Below, in pieces: positions 42,903-50,778 of a stretch of 64,000 nucleotides of DNA. Under the pieces are notes generated by a model. The model did no database searches. It was given only the letters and a program-made list of their open reading frames with translations, and was not told the DNA's origin. The DNA lies in the NCBI GenBank assembly GCA_043553855.1, contig CP121336.1:1178001-1242000 (forward strand). Reading direction: 5' to 3'. The stretch comes from JAUIAS01 sp030425395 (GTDB lineage Bacteria > Pseudomonadota > Alphaproteobacteria > Rhodobacterales > Rhodobacteraceae). Every line of letters starts with the position of its first letter. The stretch's first letter is position 1. The translations under genes and the position numbers were made by a program.

Positions 42903-43444
42903 TTGATGGGAATGTCCTTTTTTGGCCCTTTGAGGGCCTGCAACAAAAACACGACGATGGTCAGCGCCGCTCCCAGCGCACAGGCGACCTTGGCGGGCCA
43001 GATCGGATAACCCAGCGTTGCGGCGGAGACTTCCCATATTTGGACACTGTCAATCGCCAGCTGTGCCGCGCCATACGCGATCAGGCCAAAGACCAGCAGC
43101 CCCATCGCCTGACCAAGCCACCAGCCAAACACACGGACACCGCGCGGCAGGTAGGGTTGAAACAGATCCACCCCTATGTGATCGCGCCTGCGCTGGACCA
43201 CCGGCCAAGCCAGAAAAATCGCTGCCGCTGCCAGCGTGCCTGACATATCGACCTTGAAGGGCAGAAACGTGCCGAACAGCTCACCCGAGATGATATCGGC
43301 AGCCCCGACAATCATCACGACAAACAACGTCACAGCGCAGATGGAAATCGCTATGCGTTCGGCGAGTGTCGCTCCGAACCCCAATGCAGGAGGAGAGGAA
43401 CCCGACGGATTCCCCCCCTCGCGCGTTTTCGTCACGTCAGACAT
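42899..43444 (-). CDS. dctQ: TRAP transporter small permease subunit (DctQ)
   Basis: A 181-aa four-helix membrane protein with an N-terminal polar tail (residues 1-25) and typical DctQ features: VGAADIISGELFG after helix 1, and RRRDHIGVDLFQPYLPRGVRV in the cytoplasmic connector. Start and stop overlap dctP (TGATG) and dctM (ATGA). No hairpin separates it from dctP here, unlike in the other TRAP loci of the window. Confidence 0.9.
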   Translation of the reverse strand: MSDVTKTREGGNPSGSSPPALGFGATLAERIAISICAVTLFVVMIVGAADIISGELFGTFLPFKVDMSGTLAAAAIFLAWPVVQRRRDHIGVDLFQPYLPRGVRVFGWWLGQAMGLLVFGLIAYGAAQLAIDSVQIWEVSAATLGYPIWPAKVACALGAALTIVVFLLQALKGPKKDIPIK

Positions 43445-44475
43445 CAGTCAAAGCTTTTGGCCGCTTCGCGCTGCATCGGGACGATGGGAGCAATTGTATC
43501 GCCCATGCCGTCAGCCGCCATGCGTTCCTGCCAGATGGCAATCATGTCGGGTGACTTGGCGACAAAGGCATCCATATCGGCTAGTTCAACGCGTTCGCCG
43601 CCGGCTTCTTCAAATGCCGCATAGGCTTCGGCTTCTGCACCTTCGAGCCACTCAAGATCCTTCATCATCGCTTCCTGAGCCACTTCGGTCATCAGGTTGC
43701 GCACGCTTTCCGGCCACGAGCTCCAGCGATCATGCGGAGCGTAAACCTGAAATGTTGTGAAGGACCCCGTATTGATATCCGAGATATAGGGGGCAACCGT
43801 TTGAAGCGAGAAGAACGGAACCCATTCGATCGGACCAAAGTTGCAGTCCAGCGTGCCGCGCTGCAATCCTTCGCGGATTTCGGTCGCCTGCACGCGCGTG
43901 GGCACCATGCCATAAGCTTCCATCCAGATCGGCACATAAGCCCCACCGACCGCACGCACACGCAGCCCTTCGAGGTCGGACATCTGGTTGATCGGCTTGT
44001 TGCACGTCAAACGGTAGGGGGACGTCACTGTCCACTTGATCGGGTGCAGGTTCAGCTTGTCCAGTTCGGCTTGTGTCGGCTCTGCGGCATAAACCTCGCC
44101 TGCAAGCTTCTGCGCGGTGGGCGCATCAGCCGAAACGCGGTTCAACAGACCCGCCGCGATTGAGGTCATCGGCATTTCCGACGCGTGCACAGCCTGCGCA
44201 AACACCCCCAGATCAACCGCCCCCGAAGACACGAGGTTCTTGATCTCAAGCAGCCCGCCCAACTGACCGGACCAGAAAATCTCAATCTTGACCTTGCCAC
44301 CCGAACGGCGCGTGACTTCTTCCGCCCACCACTTGTCCCATTCGACGGCAGGCCAGCTTTCGGGAAGCGGATGGGCCATCCGCAATGTTACATCCGGATA
44401 GTCTTCGGCGGTCGCTTGAAAGGCCAGCATAGACACCATGGCCGCACCAGCCATGCGCACAACAGATTTGAACAT
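43444..44475 (-). CDS. dctP: TRAP transporter solute-binding protein (DctP)
   Basis: A 343-aa periplasmic protein with a Sec signal peptide (MFKSVVRMAGAAMVSMLAFQATA, cleaved before EDYPDV). The LRVRAVGGAYVPIWMEAYG segment carries the conserved Arg that contacts the ligand carboxylate in TRAP SBPs. GGGAGGAAGAC precedes the ATG. Motif site 6 lies 69 bases upstream. The ligand is unknown but probably an organic acid activated by the ligase encoded at the end of this operon. Confidence 0.92.
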   Translation of the reverse strand: MFKSVVRMAGAAMVSMLAFQATAEDYPDVTLRMAHPLPESWPAVEWDKWWAEEVTRRSGGKVKIEIFWSGQLGGLLEIKNLVSSGAVDLGVFAQAVHASEMPMTSIAAGLLNRVSADAPTAQKLAGEVYAAEPTQAELDKLNLHPIKWTVTSPYRLTCNKPINQMSDLEGLRVRAVGGAYVPIWMEAYGMVPTRVQATEIREGLQRGTLDCNFGPIEWVPFFSLQTVAPYISDINTGSFTTFQVYAPHDRWSSWPESVRNLMTEVAQEAMMKDLEWLEGAEAEAYAAFEEAGGERVELADMDAFVAKSPDMIAIWQERMAADGMGDTIAPIVPMQREAAKSFD

Positions 44476-44544
44476 GTCTTCCTCCCTTGACGTTCAATGG
44501 GATGCGCCTATCGACAGTCTTGGCAGTCGCTGCTACACCCCTTA

Positions 44545-44562
44545 GCCTAACAATCGTTTGGT
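44545..44562. promoter_or_regulatory. Regulon motif site 6 (GCCTAACAATCGTTTGGT)
   Basis: Matches the consensus RCCAAACRATCGTTTGGT at 17 of 18 positions, with an intact right half-site. It lies 69 bases upstream of dctP on the minus strand and 134 bases before the divergent EamA gene. A perfect TTGACA (minus strand, 44572-44577) sits just upstream of it, so the site falls in the spacer/-10 region of the likely dctP promoter. Confidence 0.75.
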
Positions 44563-44696
44563 TTTTTAATTTGTCAACCACGGGAGTTTGCCTTGCATCC
44601 TTTTGCTTTCATCTTCTCTTTGGTTGAGATCGGCGTTACCGGCTGTAACCGACCGGGCACCCCCGGAATTCAGGCGCACAGGGACACCGCACCATC

Positions 44697-45629
44697 ATGA
44701 TAAGCTACCGCATGGATATGTCGGGCTTCCGCGCCATCTGGAACCGACAATCGCCCACTTTGAGGGGCATTCAGTTGATGTGTTTGTCCACCATTGCTTT
44801 TGCCGCGATGCACGCGCTTGTCCGGTGGGTCACGCAGGATCTACCGCCTATTCAGGTGGCATTTTTTCGCAATCTGTTCGGTCTAATGGTTCTGTTGCCA
44901 CTCCTGATCCAGTCCCGGTTTGAAATGCTAAGGACAACGCGCATAGGTCTGCATGCGGCGCGGGGCGTCATCAACATTCTGGCCATGTTTTTGTTCTTTA
45001 CCGCTCTGGGCCTTACCCCTCTGGCGACGGTGACCGCTCTTGGGTTTACCGCACCGATTTTCATGGCCTTGCTCAGCGTTCTGTTTCTGGGGGAACGGTT
45101 TCAATTGTATCGGTGGCTGGCCATTGCCTTTGGATTCGCGGGGATGCTGATCATCCTGCGTCCGGGCGTCATCCCTCTGGATAAAGGGGCCATTCTGGTG
45201 ACCGGCTCTGCCGTGCTTTGGGCGGTTGCGATGATGCAGATCAAGATTCTTTCACGCACCGATTCGAGTGTAACAATCGTGGCCTATATGGGGATTTTCC
45301 TCTGCGTCTTTTCGATCATCCCGGCAATCTGGGTCTGGACGCCGGTATCGTGGGAAAACCTTTTTCTGATGGCCTTGATCGGGGTCCTGGGATCAACGGC
45401 GCAGGTTTCCCTAAGTCAGGCGTTCAAGGAAACCGACCCGACCGCCCTGATGCCGTTTGATTTTCTCAAGCTTGTCTGGACCGCTCTGATCGGAATGGTG
45501 GTCTTTGCTGAAATTCCCGACATCTACACTTGGATCGGCGGTGCGGTGATCTTTGGATCGGGCCTTTTGATCGGATACCGTGAACACAAGAAGGGGGCAG
45601 GTCCGGAAAAAGACCCTGCCGCCACTTGA
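44697..45629 (+). CDS. EamA/DMT family transporter
   Basis: A 310-aa drug/metabolite transporter with ten predicted helices in two EamA repeats. Repeat 1 runs from FRAIWNRQSP to FGFAGMLIILRPG with PIQVAFFRNLFG; repeat 2 runs from KGAILVTGSAVLWAV to IGGAVIFGSGLLIGY, with the EIPDIYTWIG loop. Such proteins export metabolites or amino acids. It is divergent from the dctPQM-ligase operon and could share motif site 6. The start could also be at 44712 or 44718; no strong ribosome site separates these choices. Confidence 0.87.
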   Translation: MISYRMDMSGFRAIWNRQSPTLRGIQLMCLSTIAFAAMHALVRWVTQDLPPIQVAFFRNLFGLMVLLPLLIQSRFEMLRTTRIGLHAARGVINILAMFLFFTALGLTPLATVTALGFTAPIFMALLSVLFLGERFQLYRWLAIAFGFAGMLIILRPGVIPLDKGAILVTGSAVLWAVAMMQIKILSRTDSSVTIVAYMGIFLCVFSIIPAIWVWTPVSWENLFLMALIGVLGSTAQVSLSQAFKETDPTALMPFDFLKLVWTALIGMVVFAEIPDIYTWIGGAVIFGSGLLIGYREHKKGAGPEKDPAAT

Positions 45630-45661
45630 AGAATACTTACCCGGCGATCTACACGCGCCAC

Positions 45662-46450
45662 CTATGTCTTCAGGTGCATCCCCGCATCTACTAGCAGCAA
45701 TTCGCCGGTGACGTGTCGCGCTGCGTCCGACAAGAAGAACAATGCCGCATCGGCGATATCATCAGGGCCAGAGGCCACGCCCAAAGGCGTTGTTTCCTCG
45801 ATCATGCGCACCTTTTTGTCAAAAGTCTCTTCGTCCATGGCATCACGAAACCAACGGGTCCCGATGAAACCGGGGCAAATGGCGTTTACCCGAATTGCCG
45901 GGGCCAACGCCCGTGCCAGCGATACTGTCATTGTATTCAGCGCGCCTTTGGATGCGGCATAGGCAACCGAAGATCCAACGCCCTTGACGCCTGCTATGGA
46001 CGACGTGTTCAGAACTGTGCTCGACCGTCCGGTATCTTCATACGCGGCCACAAGCAGCGGCTTGGCGGCCTGCAACATCAGATAGGGGCCCACGACATTC
46101 ACTTCATAAGTTGCCATGAAATCGTCTTTGCACAGAGCATCAAGATCCGAATGATCGCGCGCATGCCGGGTAATCCCCGCATTGTTTACCAGAATATCCA
46201 ACCGGCCCCGCGCTGCCGCGGCATCGGCCAATGCCCGGCACCCTTCGGGATCGGCGACATTGGCTTTGACAACCTGCGCCTGCGATCCCGCAGCCCGGCA
46301 CAGATCGGCGGCTTCTTCGGCCTCTGAGGCGGACCGGGAATAGTTGATAATGACATCCGCACCCCGTTCCGCCAGCTTGACGGCAATCGACCGCCCCAAA
46401 CCGGTGGCTGACCCGGTGACAAGCGCGATGCGCCCTTCTAGATCGCTCAT
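45662..46450 (-). CDS. SDR family oxidoreductase
   Basis: A 262-aa classical SDR: TGSATGLG near the N-terminus, NNAG, NTSSIAGVKGVGSSVAYAASK with the catalytic Ser, Tyr and Lys, and CPGFIGTRWF after them. AAAGGAAC lies seven bases before the ATG at 46450. It is the last gene of the six-gene operon starting with the GMC oxidoreductase at 52383, nineteen bases after the aminotransferase. An SDR with this company probably handles a hydroxy or keto intermediate. Confidence 0.87.
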   Translation of the reverse strand: MSDLEGRIALVTGSATGLGRSIAVKLAERGADVIINYSRSASEAEEAADLCRAAGSQAQVVKANVADPEGCRALADAAAARGRLDILVNNAGITRHARDHSDLDALCKDDFMATYEVNVVGPYLMLQAAKPLLVAAYEDTGRSSTVLNTSSIAGVKGVGSSVAYAASKGALNTMTVSLARALAPAIRVNAICPGFIGTRWFRDAMDEETFDKKVRMIEETTPLGVASGPDDIADAALFFLSDAARHVTGELLLVDAGMHLKT

Positions 46451-46469
46451 GTGCTGTTCCTTTGACATA

Positions 46470-47720
46470 TCAGGATTGGGCGGCGTTCGAAATCCGTTCC
46501 GGCACGCCAAATTCGCGATGGCAGATGCCCGCAAGCCGCGCGATTCCTTCACGAATCTCGGCCTCTTCAGGGTGACCGAAACACAGACGCATCCGGGTGG
46601 TGTTGTCTAGGCCATCCACGGTCCACTCCGCGCCGGGATTGATCGCAATACCTTCCTTGGCGGCTTCTGTCGCAAGGCGCGTGGTGTTCACACCATCGGG
46701 AAGCGTAACCCAGATAAATATCCCACCAAGCGGCGGCGTGAATTCGGCAGCGGTTCCAAAGTTCTCCTCAAGGGCCGCAATCGTGATATCGCATTTGGCC
46801 TTGAGCCGGGCGCGCAGGCGATTCACGTGGCTTGCGAAATGGTCTTTGCAGAATTCAGCCAACACCATCTGCTCCAAGGCACCGGTTCCCGCATCGGTCT
46901 TGAGCGGTAGAATTTGCGCCAGAACCGGCCAATCCGCCATGATAAAACCTACTCGCAGCGCAGGTGCCACGGATTTGGAAAACGAGCCGCAGTAAATCAC
47001 CCGATTAGGCCGCCCTTCGGCCTGTGCGGCGGGTGCATCCAACGCGCGCATAGACGGAGGGCGGGTGCCAGACCACACCAGATCAGCATAGCAGTCATCC
47101 TCGAAGATCAGACAATTGTGACGCGCTGCAAGATCAAGGATCGCGCGACGGCGGTCCACAGGCATGACACCGCCCGTGGGGTTCTGCACCGTCGGGATGG
47201 TATAGATGAATTTGACCGGCTTGCCCGCCCTTTCCTGTTCTTCCAGAAGTTCGGCCAGATGGGTCGGATCAATGCCATCGGCATCCAGACGCACCCCCAC
47301 ATAAGGCACCCCGAGCCGCGCAAGGCGGGTCAGCGCGCCGCCATATGTCGCCTCTTCCGCGATCACCATGTCTTCGGGCCCCACAAGAAGCTGGTTCACC
47401 AGATCAAGCGCTTGCAACGATCCGGACGTGATCAGGATTTCGTCTGCACTGTCTTGCATTCCGGCACTGTCGTGCATCCATCCGGCGATGAAATCACGCA
47501 AGGGGCGGTATCCCTGCGGGCCGCTGGTCAACCCATAAGTCGCAAGGCTCGTGCCCTCTCGTGCCAGAACGCGGGTTGCAGCCTCAGTCAGTTCCTGAAC
47601 CGGAATGCTGCCCCCATCGTTATGACCCCCGACAAAGTTATAGGCGGGAAACGCCTTGAACGGGGCGGCGGCAGGGGCTGGCAAGCCGCTGCGAAACAGG
47701 GCTGAAACGTCAAATGCCAT
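46470..47720 (-). CDS. PLP-dependent aminotransferase, class I/II (2-aminoadipate aminotransferase-like)
   Basis: A 416-aa fold-type I aminotransferase. The motifs YGLTSGPQGYRPLRDFIAGW, PTVQNPTGGVM (Asn180) and IFEDDCYADL are present, with Lys249 in CGSFSKSVAPALRVGF as the PLP Schiff-base lysine. The sequence resembles LysN-like/MocR-C-terminal-like aminotransferases with broad 2-oxoacid range. AGAAGGAAC precedes the ATG. It sits 14 bases after the FAD-linked oxidase gene, whose 2-oxoacid product it could aminate, or it could feed that pathway. Confidence 0.88.
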   Translation of the reverse strand: MAFDVSALFRSGLPAPAAAPFKAFPAYNFVGGHNDGGSIPVQELTEAATRVLAREGTSLATYGLTSGPQGYRPLRDFIAGWMHDSAGMQDSADEILITSGSLQALDLVNQLLVGPEDMVIAEEATYGGALTRLARLGVPYVGVRLDADGIDPTHLAELLEEQERAGKPVKFIYTIPTVQNPTGGVMPVDRRRAILDLAARHNCLIFEDDCYADLVWSGTRPPSMRALDAPAAQAEGRPNRVIYCGSFSKSVAPALRVGFIMADWPVLAQILPLKTDAGTGALEQMVLAEFCKDHFASHVNRLRARLKAKCDITIAALEENFGTAAEFTPPLGGIFIWVTLPDGVNTTRLATEAAKEGIAINPGAEWTVDGLDNTTRMRLCFGHPEEAEIREGIARLAGICHREFGVPERISNAAQS

Positions 47721-47734
47721 AGGTTTGGTTCCTT

Positions 47735-49150
47735 CTAGGTCTGGTCCGGGTCGTTGGTGCTCCACGCGATCACACGCCCCGGATTGAGGATATTTCGCGG
47801 GTCCATCGCATGTTTGAGTGTGCGCATAAGCGCGATTTCCGCCGGACTGCGACTTTGCCCAAGATGGGCGCGTTTCAGAGTGCCGATTCCGTGTTCCGCC
47901 GAGATCGAGCCGCCGACTTCGCCAACCCATCCATAGACGATGTCCTGAATCGCGTCTGACGGCTGCGGGCCATCGGTGATCGCCTTTGCCACCAGATGCA
48001 GATTGCCATCGGCCAGATGCCCCCCGATGAACAGGCGTGACGGACCAAGTGCTGCCTGCAAGCGGGTCAGCAATTCTTCTTCGATGTTTTCCATGTCAGC
48101 CACCGAGAGACTGATGTCAAAGCCTGTTGCAGGCCTTTGGTTGCCCATCGCATGGGCCATGCCGTCGCGCACGTCCCAAAACGCGTCAATCTCGGCATTG
48201 GACCGGGACAGAACCGCGTCTGCGATCATACCGCCCTCCAAAGCTTGCGCCAGACAGGCTTCGAATTTCCCTTTGTCGCTTATTGGATCAGATCCCATCA
48301 TTTCGATCAGGATGTAAAACGCGTGCCCGGTTGGAACCGGGGCGCGGATTCCGGGCACATCAGACAAGATCACGTCATAAGTTTTCGACCAGATCACTTC
48401 GAACGCGCTCAGGTCGGCTCCGAGACCAGCCCGCATATGCGCCATCAGTTCGCGCACGGCGTCAAAGCTGTCAGCGGCACAGAACGCAACCACCTGCGTC
48501 TTGGGCTTGGGATACAGTCGCAAGGTCGCGCGGGTAATCAGGCCCAAGGTCCCTTCCGAACCGATGAACAATTGCTTGAGATCATAACCAGTGTTGTTCT
48601 TGATATATCCGTTCAGGCTGTTGACGACAGTGCCATCAGCCAGCACCGCCTCAAGTCCAAGGGTCAGGTCACGGGTCATGCCATAACGGATAACCCGGTT
48701 GCCGCCGGCATTTGTTGACAGGTTTCCCCCAATGCTGGCCGATCCGCGCGCACCCAGATCAAGGGGGTAAACCATGTCATGGGCATCGGCGGCCTCTTGC
48801 ACAACCTGAAGCGGGGTGCCCGCCTGAACGGTGATCGTGCCTGCGTCGGTATCAATCGACTCGACCCGGTTCATCCGTTCAAGGGAAATGGCGATTTCGC
48901 CCTCCTGCGGGCGTGCGCCCACGACCAGCCCGGTCAAGCCTCCCTGGAGCACGACAGGTTGGAATGCCGCGTGGCATGCGGCAAGAACCTGCGACATCTC
49001 CTCTGTAGAGGCCGGACGCAGCACCGCTTGGGGTTTCACATCGCCGGTGCCCCGCGCATCGGTGTAATACCCCTCGTGCACGTCCGCCCCAGTCAGAATG
49101 CCCTTGTCTCCAAGAATGCCGTGCAGTTCCTGCGAAAGATCGGGTTTCAT
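47735..49150 (-). CDS. FAD-linked 2-hydroxyacid oxidase/dehydrogenase (GlcD/D-LDH type)
   Basis: A 471-aa VAO/PCMH-family flavoprotein. The FAD domain shows VVLQGGLTGLVVGARPQEGEIAISLERMN, PLDLGARGSASIGGNLSTNAGGNRVIRYG and GSEGTLGLITRATLRLYP. The C-terminal domain has HLADGNLHLV and the SAEHGIGTLKR motif. Such enzymes oxidise D-lactate, glycolate, D-2-hydroxyglutarate or similar. ATG at 49150 (AGAGGGG upstream) is chosen over 49204 and 49171. It is the fourth gene of the operon. Confidence 0.91.
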   Translation of the reverse strand: MKPDLSQELHGILGDKGILTGADVHEGYYTDARGTGDVKPQAVLRPASTEEMSQVLAACHAAFQPVVLQGGLTGLVVGARPQEGEIAISLERMNRVESIDTDAGTITVQAGTPLQVVQEAADAHDMVYPLDLGARGSASIGGNLSTNAGGNRVIRYGMTRDLTLGLEAVLADGTVVNSLNGYIKNNTGYDLKQLFIGSEGTLGLITRATLRLYPKPKTQVVAFCAADSFDAVRELMAHMRAGLGADLSAFEVIWSKTYDVILSDVPGIRAPVPTGHAFYILIEMMGSDPISDKGKFEACLAQALEGGMIADAVLSRSNAEIDAFWDVRDGMAHAMGNQRPATGFDISLSVADMENIEEELLTRLQAALGPSRLFIGGHLADGNLHLVAKAITDGPQPSDAIQDIVYGWVGEVGGSISAEHGIGTLKRAHLGQSRSPAEIALMRTLKHAMDPRNILNPGRVIAWSTNDPDQT

Positions 49151-49193
49151 GCTGCGCGCCCCTCTTGGCATCGTTTCGATGTGCTGTGGTTCA

Positions 49194-50270
49194 CTACGCG
49201 TCACCAGAGATCAGCGCCGCGATATCCGCCTGCGGCACGTCCACACTTTGCGCGGCTTCTATCAGTTGTGCGATTGTGCCCGGATCGACAGGAATGCCAT
49301 TTTCCTGGCGGTCAGACGCGCTGGCCCTCTCAGGATCCCCGGGCAGCTGCACCGCGTCAAAGCCCGGCGCGGGTGGCGATGCCTTGACCCAATCTGTGTA
49401 GCTATCCACGTCAACACCAAAGTCCTGAGCCGACCCAAACACGTTCGGATCTATCAGGATTGCCATCATGTTGTTGACGATCCGCGCGGGCACCGCGCGC
49501 TCCGGCAGATAGGCCCCGCCGCCGCTGAATGATCCGCCCAGAATGTCACCCAGCAGAGCAAGCCCGAACCCCTTGTGCTGTCCAAACGTCGTCAACGATC
49601 CTGCCGGATCACTGAACATCACCGACGGGTCCGTGGTCGGATTGCCCTCTGGGTCGATCACCGAACCCTCCGGCACCTGCTTGCCGCTCAGATCCGCGAC
49701 CCGCGCCTTGCCCATAGCGATGGTGCTGGTCGCCATATCCAACAAGAACATCGGATGTTTGTCGGTGGCCGGTATCGCGGTGCAATAGGGGTTGGTCACA
49801 AAACGCGCATCGCTGCCACCGAACGGGGCCACAAGCGGCCGCGACGATTGCACATTGGCATAGAGAATACAGATGAATCCGGCTTCGGCCGCCATCGCAC
49901 CCCAATCCCCCAGACGCCCCAGATGAAAGCTGTTGCGCAGCGACAGCACGGCAAAATGGCTGGCTTTGGCCCGCTCGATTGCCATGGCCATTGCCTGTTC
50001 CGCAATGACATGGCCAAACCCTTGCCCGCCATCGACCAAAAGAAACGGCCCCTTGTCCTCAACAATGCGTGCCTCGGCATCGGGGACCAACTGACCCGCG
50101 AGAATACTTTCGACATAGGCGGGGATCATGCCCACGCCGTGGCTGTCGTGGCCGGTAAGGTTGGCGCTGACCAGCCGCGCCGCGACCCGCGCGGCGGCGT
50201 CCTGGTTTTTCCCGGCATAGGCAAGGATCGAAGTGGCCGCTGCCGTCAGGTCTTGGGCGGAAATTCTCAT
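49194..50270 (-). CDS. Ldh-family (YlbC/ComC/AllD-type) NAD(P)-dependent dehydrogenase
   Basis: A 358-aa member of the malate/L-lactate/ureidoglycolate dehydrogenase family, which has a fold unrelated to classical LDH. Motifs: SANLTGHDSHGVGMIPAYV with the catalytic His, SLRNSFHLGRLGDW, PYCTAIPATDKHPMFLLDMATS and PEGSVIDPEGNPTTDP. It oxidises or reduces a 2-hydroxy/2-oxo acid with NAD(P). ATG at 50270 begins MRISAQDL; a TTG at 50297 adds a short unlikely head. It precedes the FAD-linked oxidase by 43 bases, so the operon can act on both hydroxyacid enantiomers. Confidence 0.9.
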   Translation of the reverse strand: MRISAQDLTAAATSILAYAGKNQDAAARVAARLVSANLTGHDSHGVGMIPAYVESILAGQLVPDAEARIVEDKGPFLLVDGGQGFGHVIAEQAMAMAIERAKASHFAVLSLRNSFHLGRLGDWGAMAAEAGFICILYANVQSSRPLVAPFGGSDARFVTNPYCTAIPATDKHPMFLLDMATSTIAMGKARVADLSGKQVPEGSVIDPEGNPTTDPSVMFSDPAGSLTTFGQHKGFGLALLGDILGGSFSGGGAYLPERAVPARIVNNMMAILIDPNVFGSAQDFGVDVDSYTDWVKASPPAPGFDAVQLPGDPERASASDRQENGIPVDPGTIAQLIEAAQSVDVPQADIAALISGDA

Positions 50271-50336
50271 GTGTTCACTGCTCTCAATTTCAGACAAATA
50301 CGCCCCGGACCGGCTTGCGTCGTTTCCCGGTCAGTT

Positions 50337-50765
50337 TCAGGGCACCTTGCGATAAATCTCGCCGCGTTGGATCACCGGATCAAGCAACGAAAAATCGTTT
50401 GGCTCCTGAACGTATCCAACCGGAAACGGTGGCCGGACGTCAAGCTTGAGCGCGCGCATGACCCGCGCATCGCGGTAATAGCATTGCGCAGTCAGTATCT
50501 GGATCAGCTCTGCCTCCTGCGCGAACGCCTTCCGGAATTCTGCGGCCATGGCTGCTCGGTCTCTGGCCTCTAGATCTACCTCGGCCAGCGCAACGGCGAG
50601 CCGGACACGCAAATGCGCCCCCGATATCAGGATATCGGCCAGAATCTCAGGGTCATCCGCGCCCGGCACGTCGAATTCCTGCGAGGCCGGAATGATCTGA
50701 CCCACGATCGCGGCAAGCGCGGCTTGCTCTGCTTCAGAGAATACAGATTGTTCCGATGTTTGCAT
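50337..50765 (-). CDS. Gluconate 2-dehydrogenase subunit 3-like protein
   Basis: A 142-aa protein with FSEAEQAALAAIVGQIIPASQEFDVPGADDPEIL near the start, as in the small subunit of membrane-bound gluconate/sorbitol dehydrogenases, which partners a GMC flavoprotein. The usual Tat leader is missing, and the protein would stay in the cytoplasm. The N-terminus is MQTSEQSVF from ATG at 50765; TTG at 50786 is an alternative. It starts 13 bases after the GMC stop. Confidence 0.72.
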   Translation of the reverse strand: MQTSEQSVFSEAEQAALAAIVGQIIPASQEFDVPGADDPEILADILISGAHLRVRLAVALAEVDLEARDRAAMAAEFRKAFAQEAELIQILTAQCYYRDARVMRALKLDVRPPFPVGYVQEPNDFSLLDPVIQRGEIYRKVP

Positions 50766-50778
50766 TGGGCGGCGTCCT

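Noticed and set aside
41595..43037. A longer dctM reading starting at 43037
   Set aside because: The extra 45 residues overlap dctQ and are not membrane-like; the ATGA overlap with the dctQ stop at 42902 fits the operon.
50386..50403. CGTTTGG half-site within the subunit-3-like gene
   Set aside because: It is inside coding sequence with no matching opposite arm. Similar half-sites at 40729 and 49573 were rejected for the same reason.
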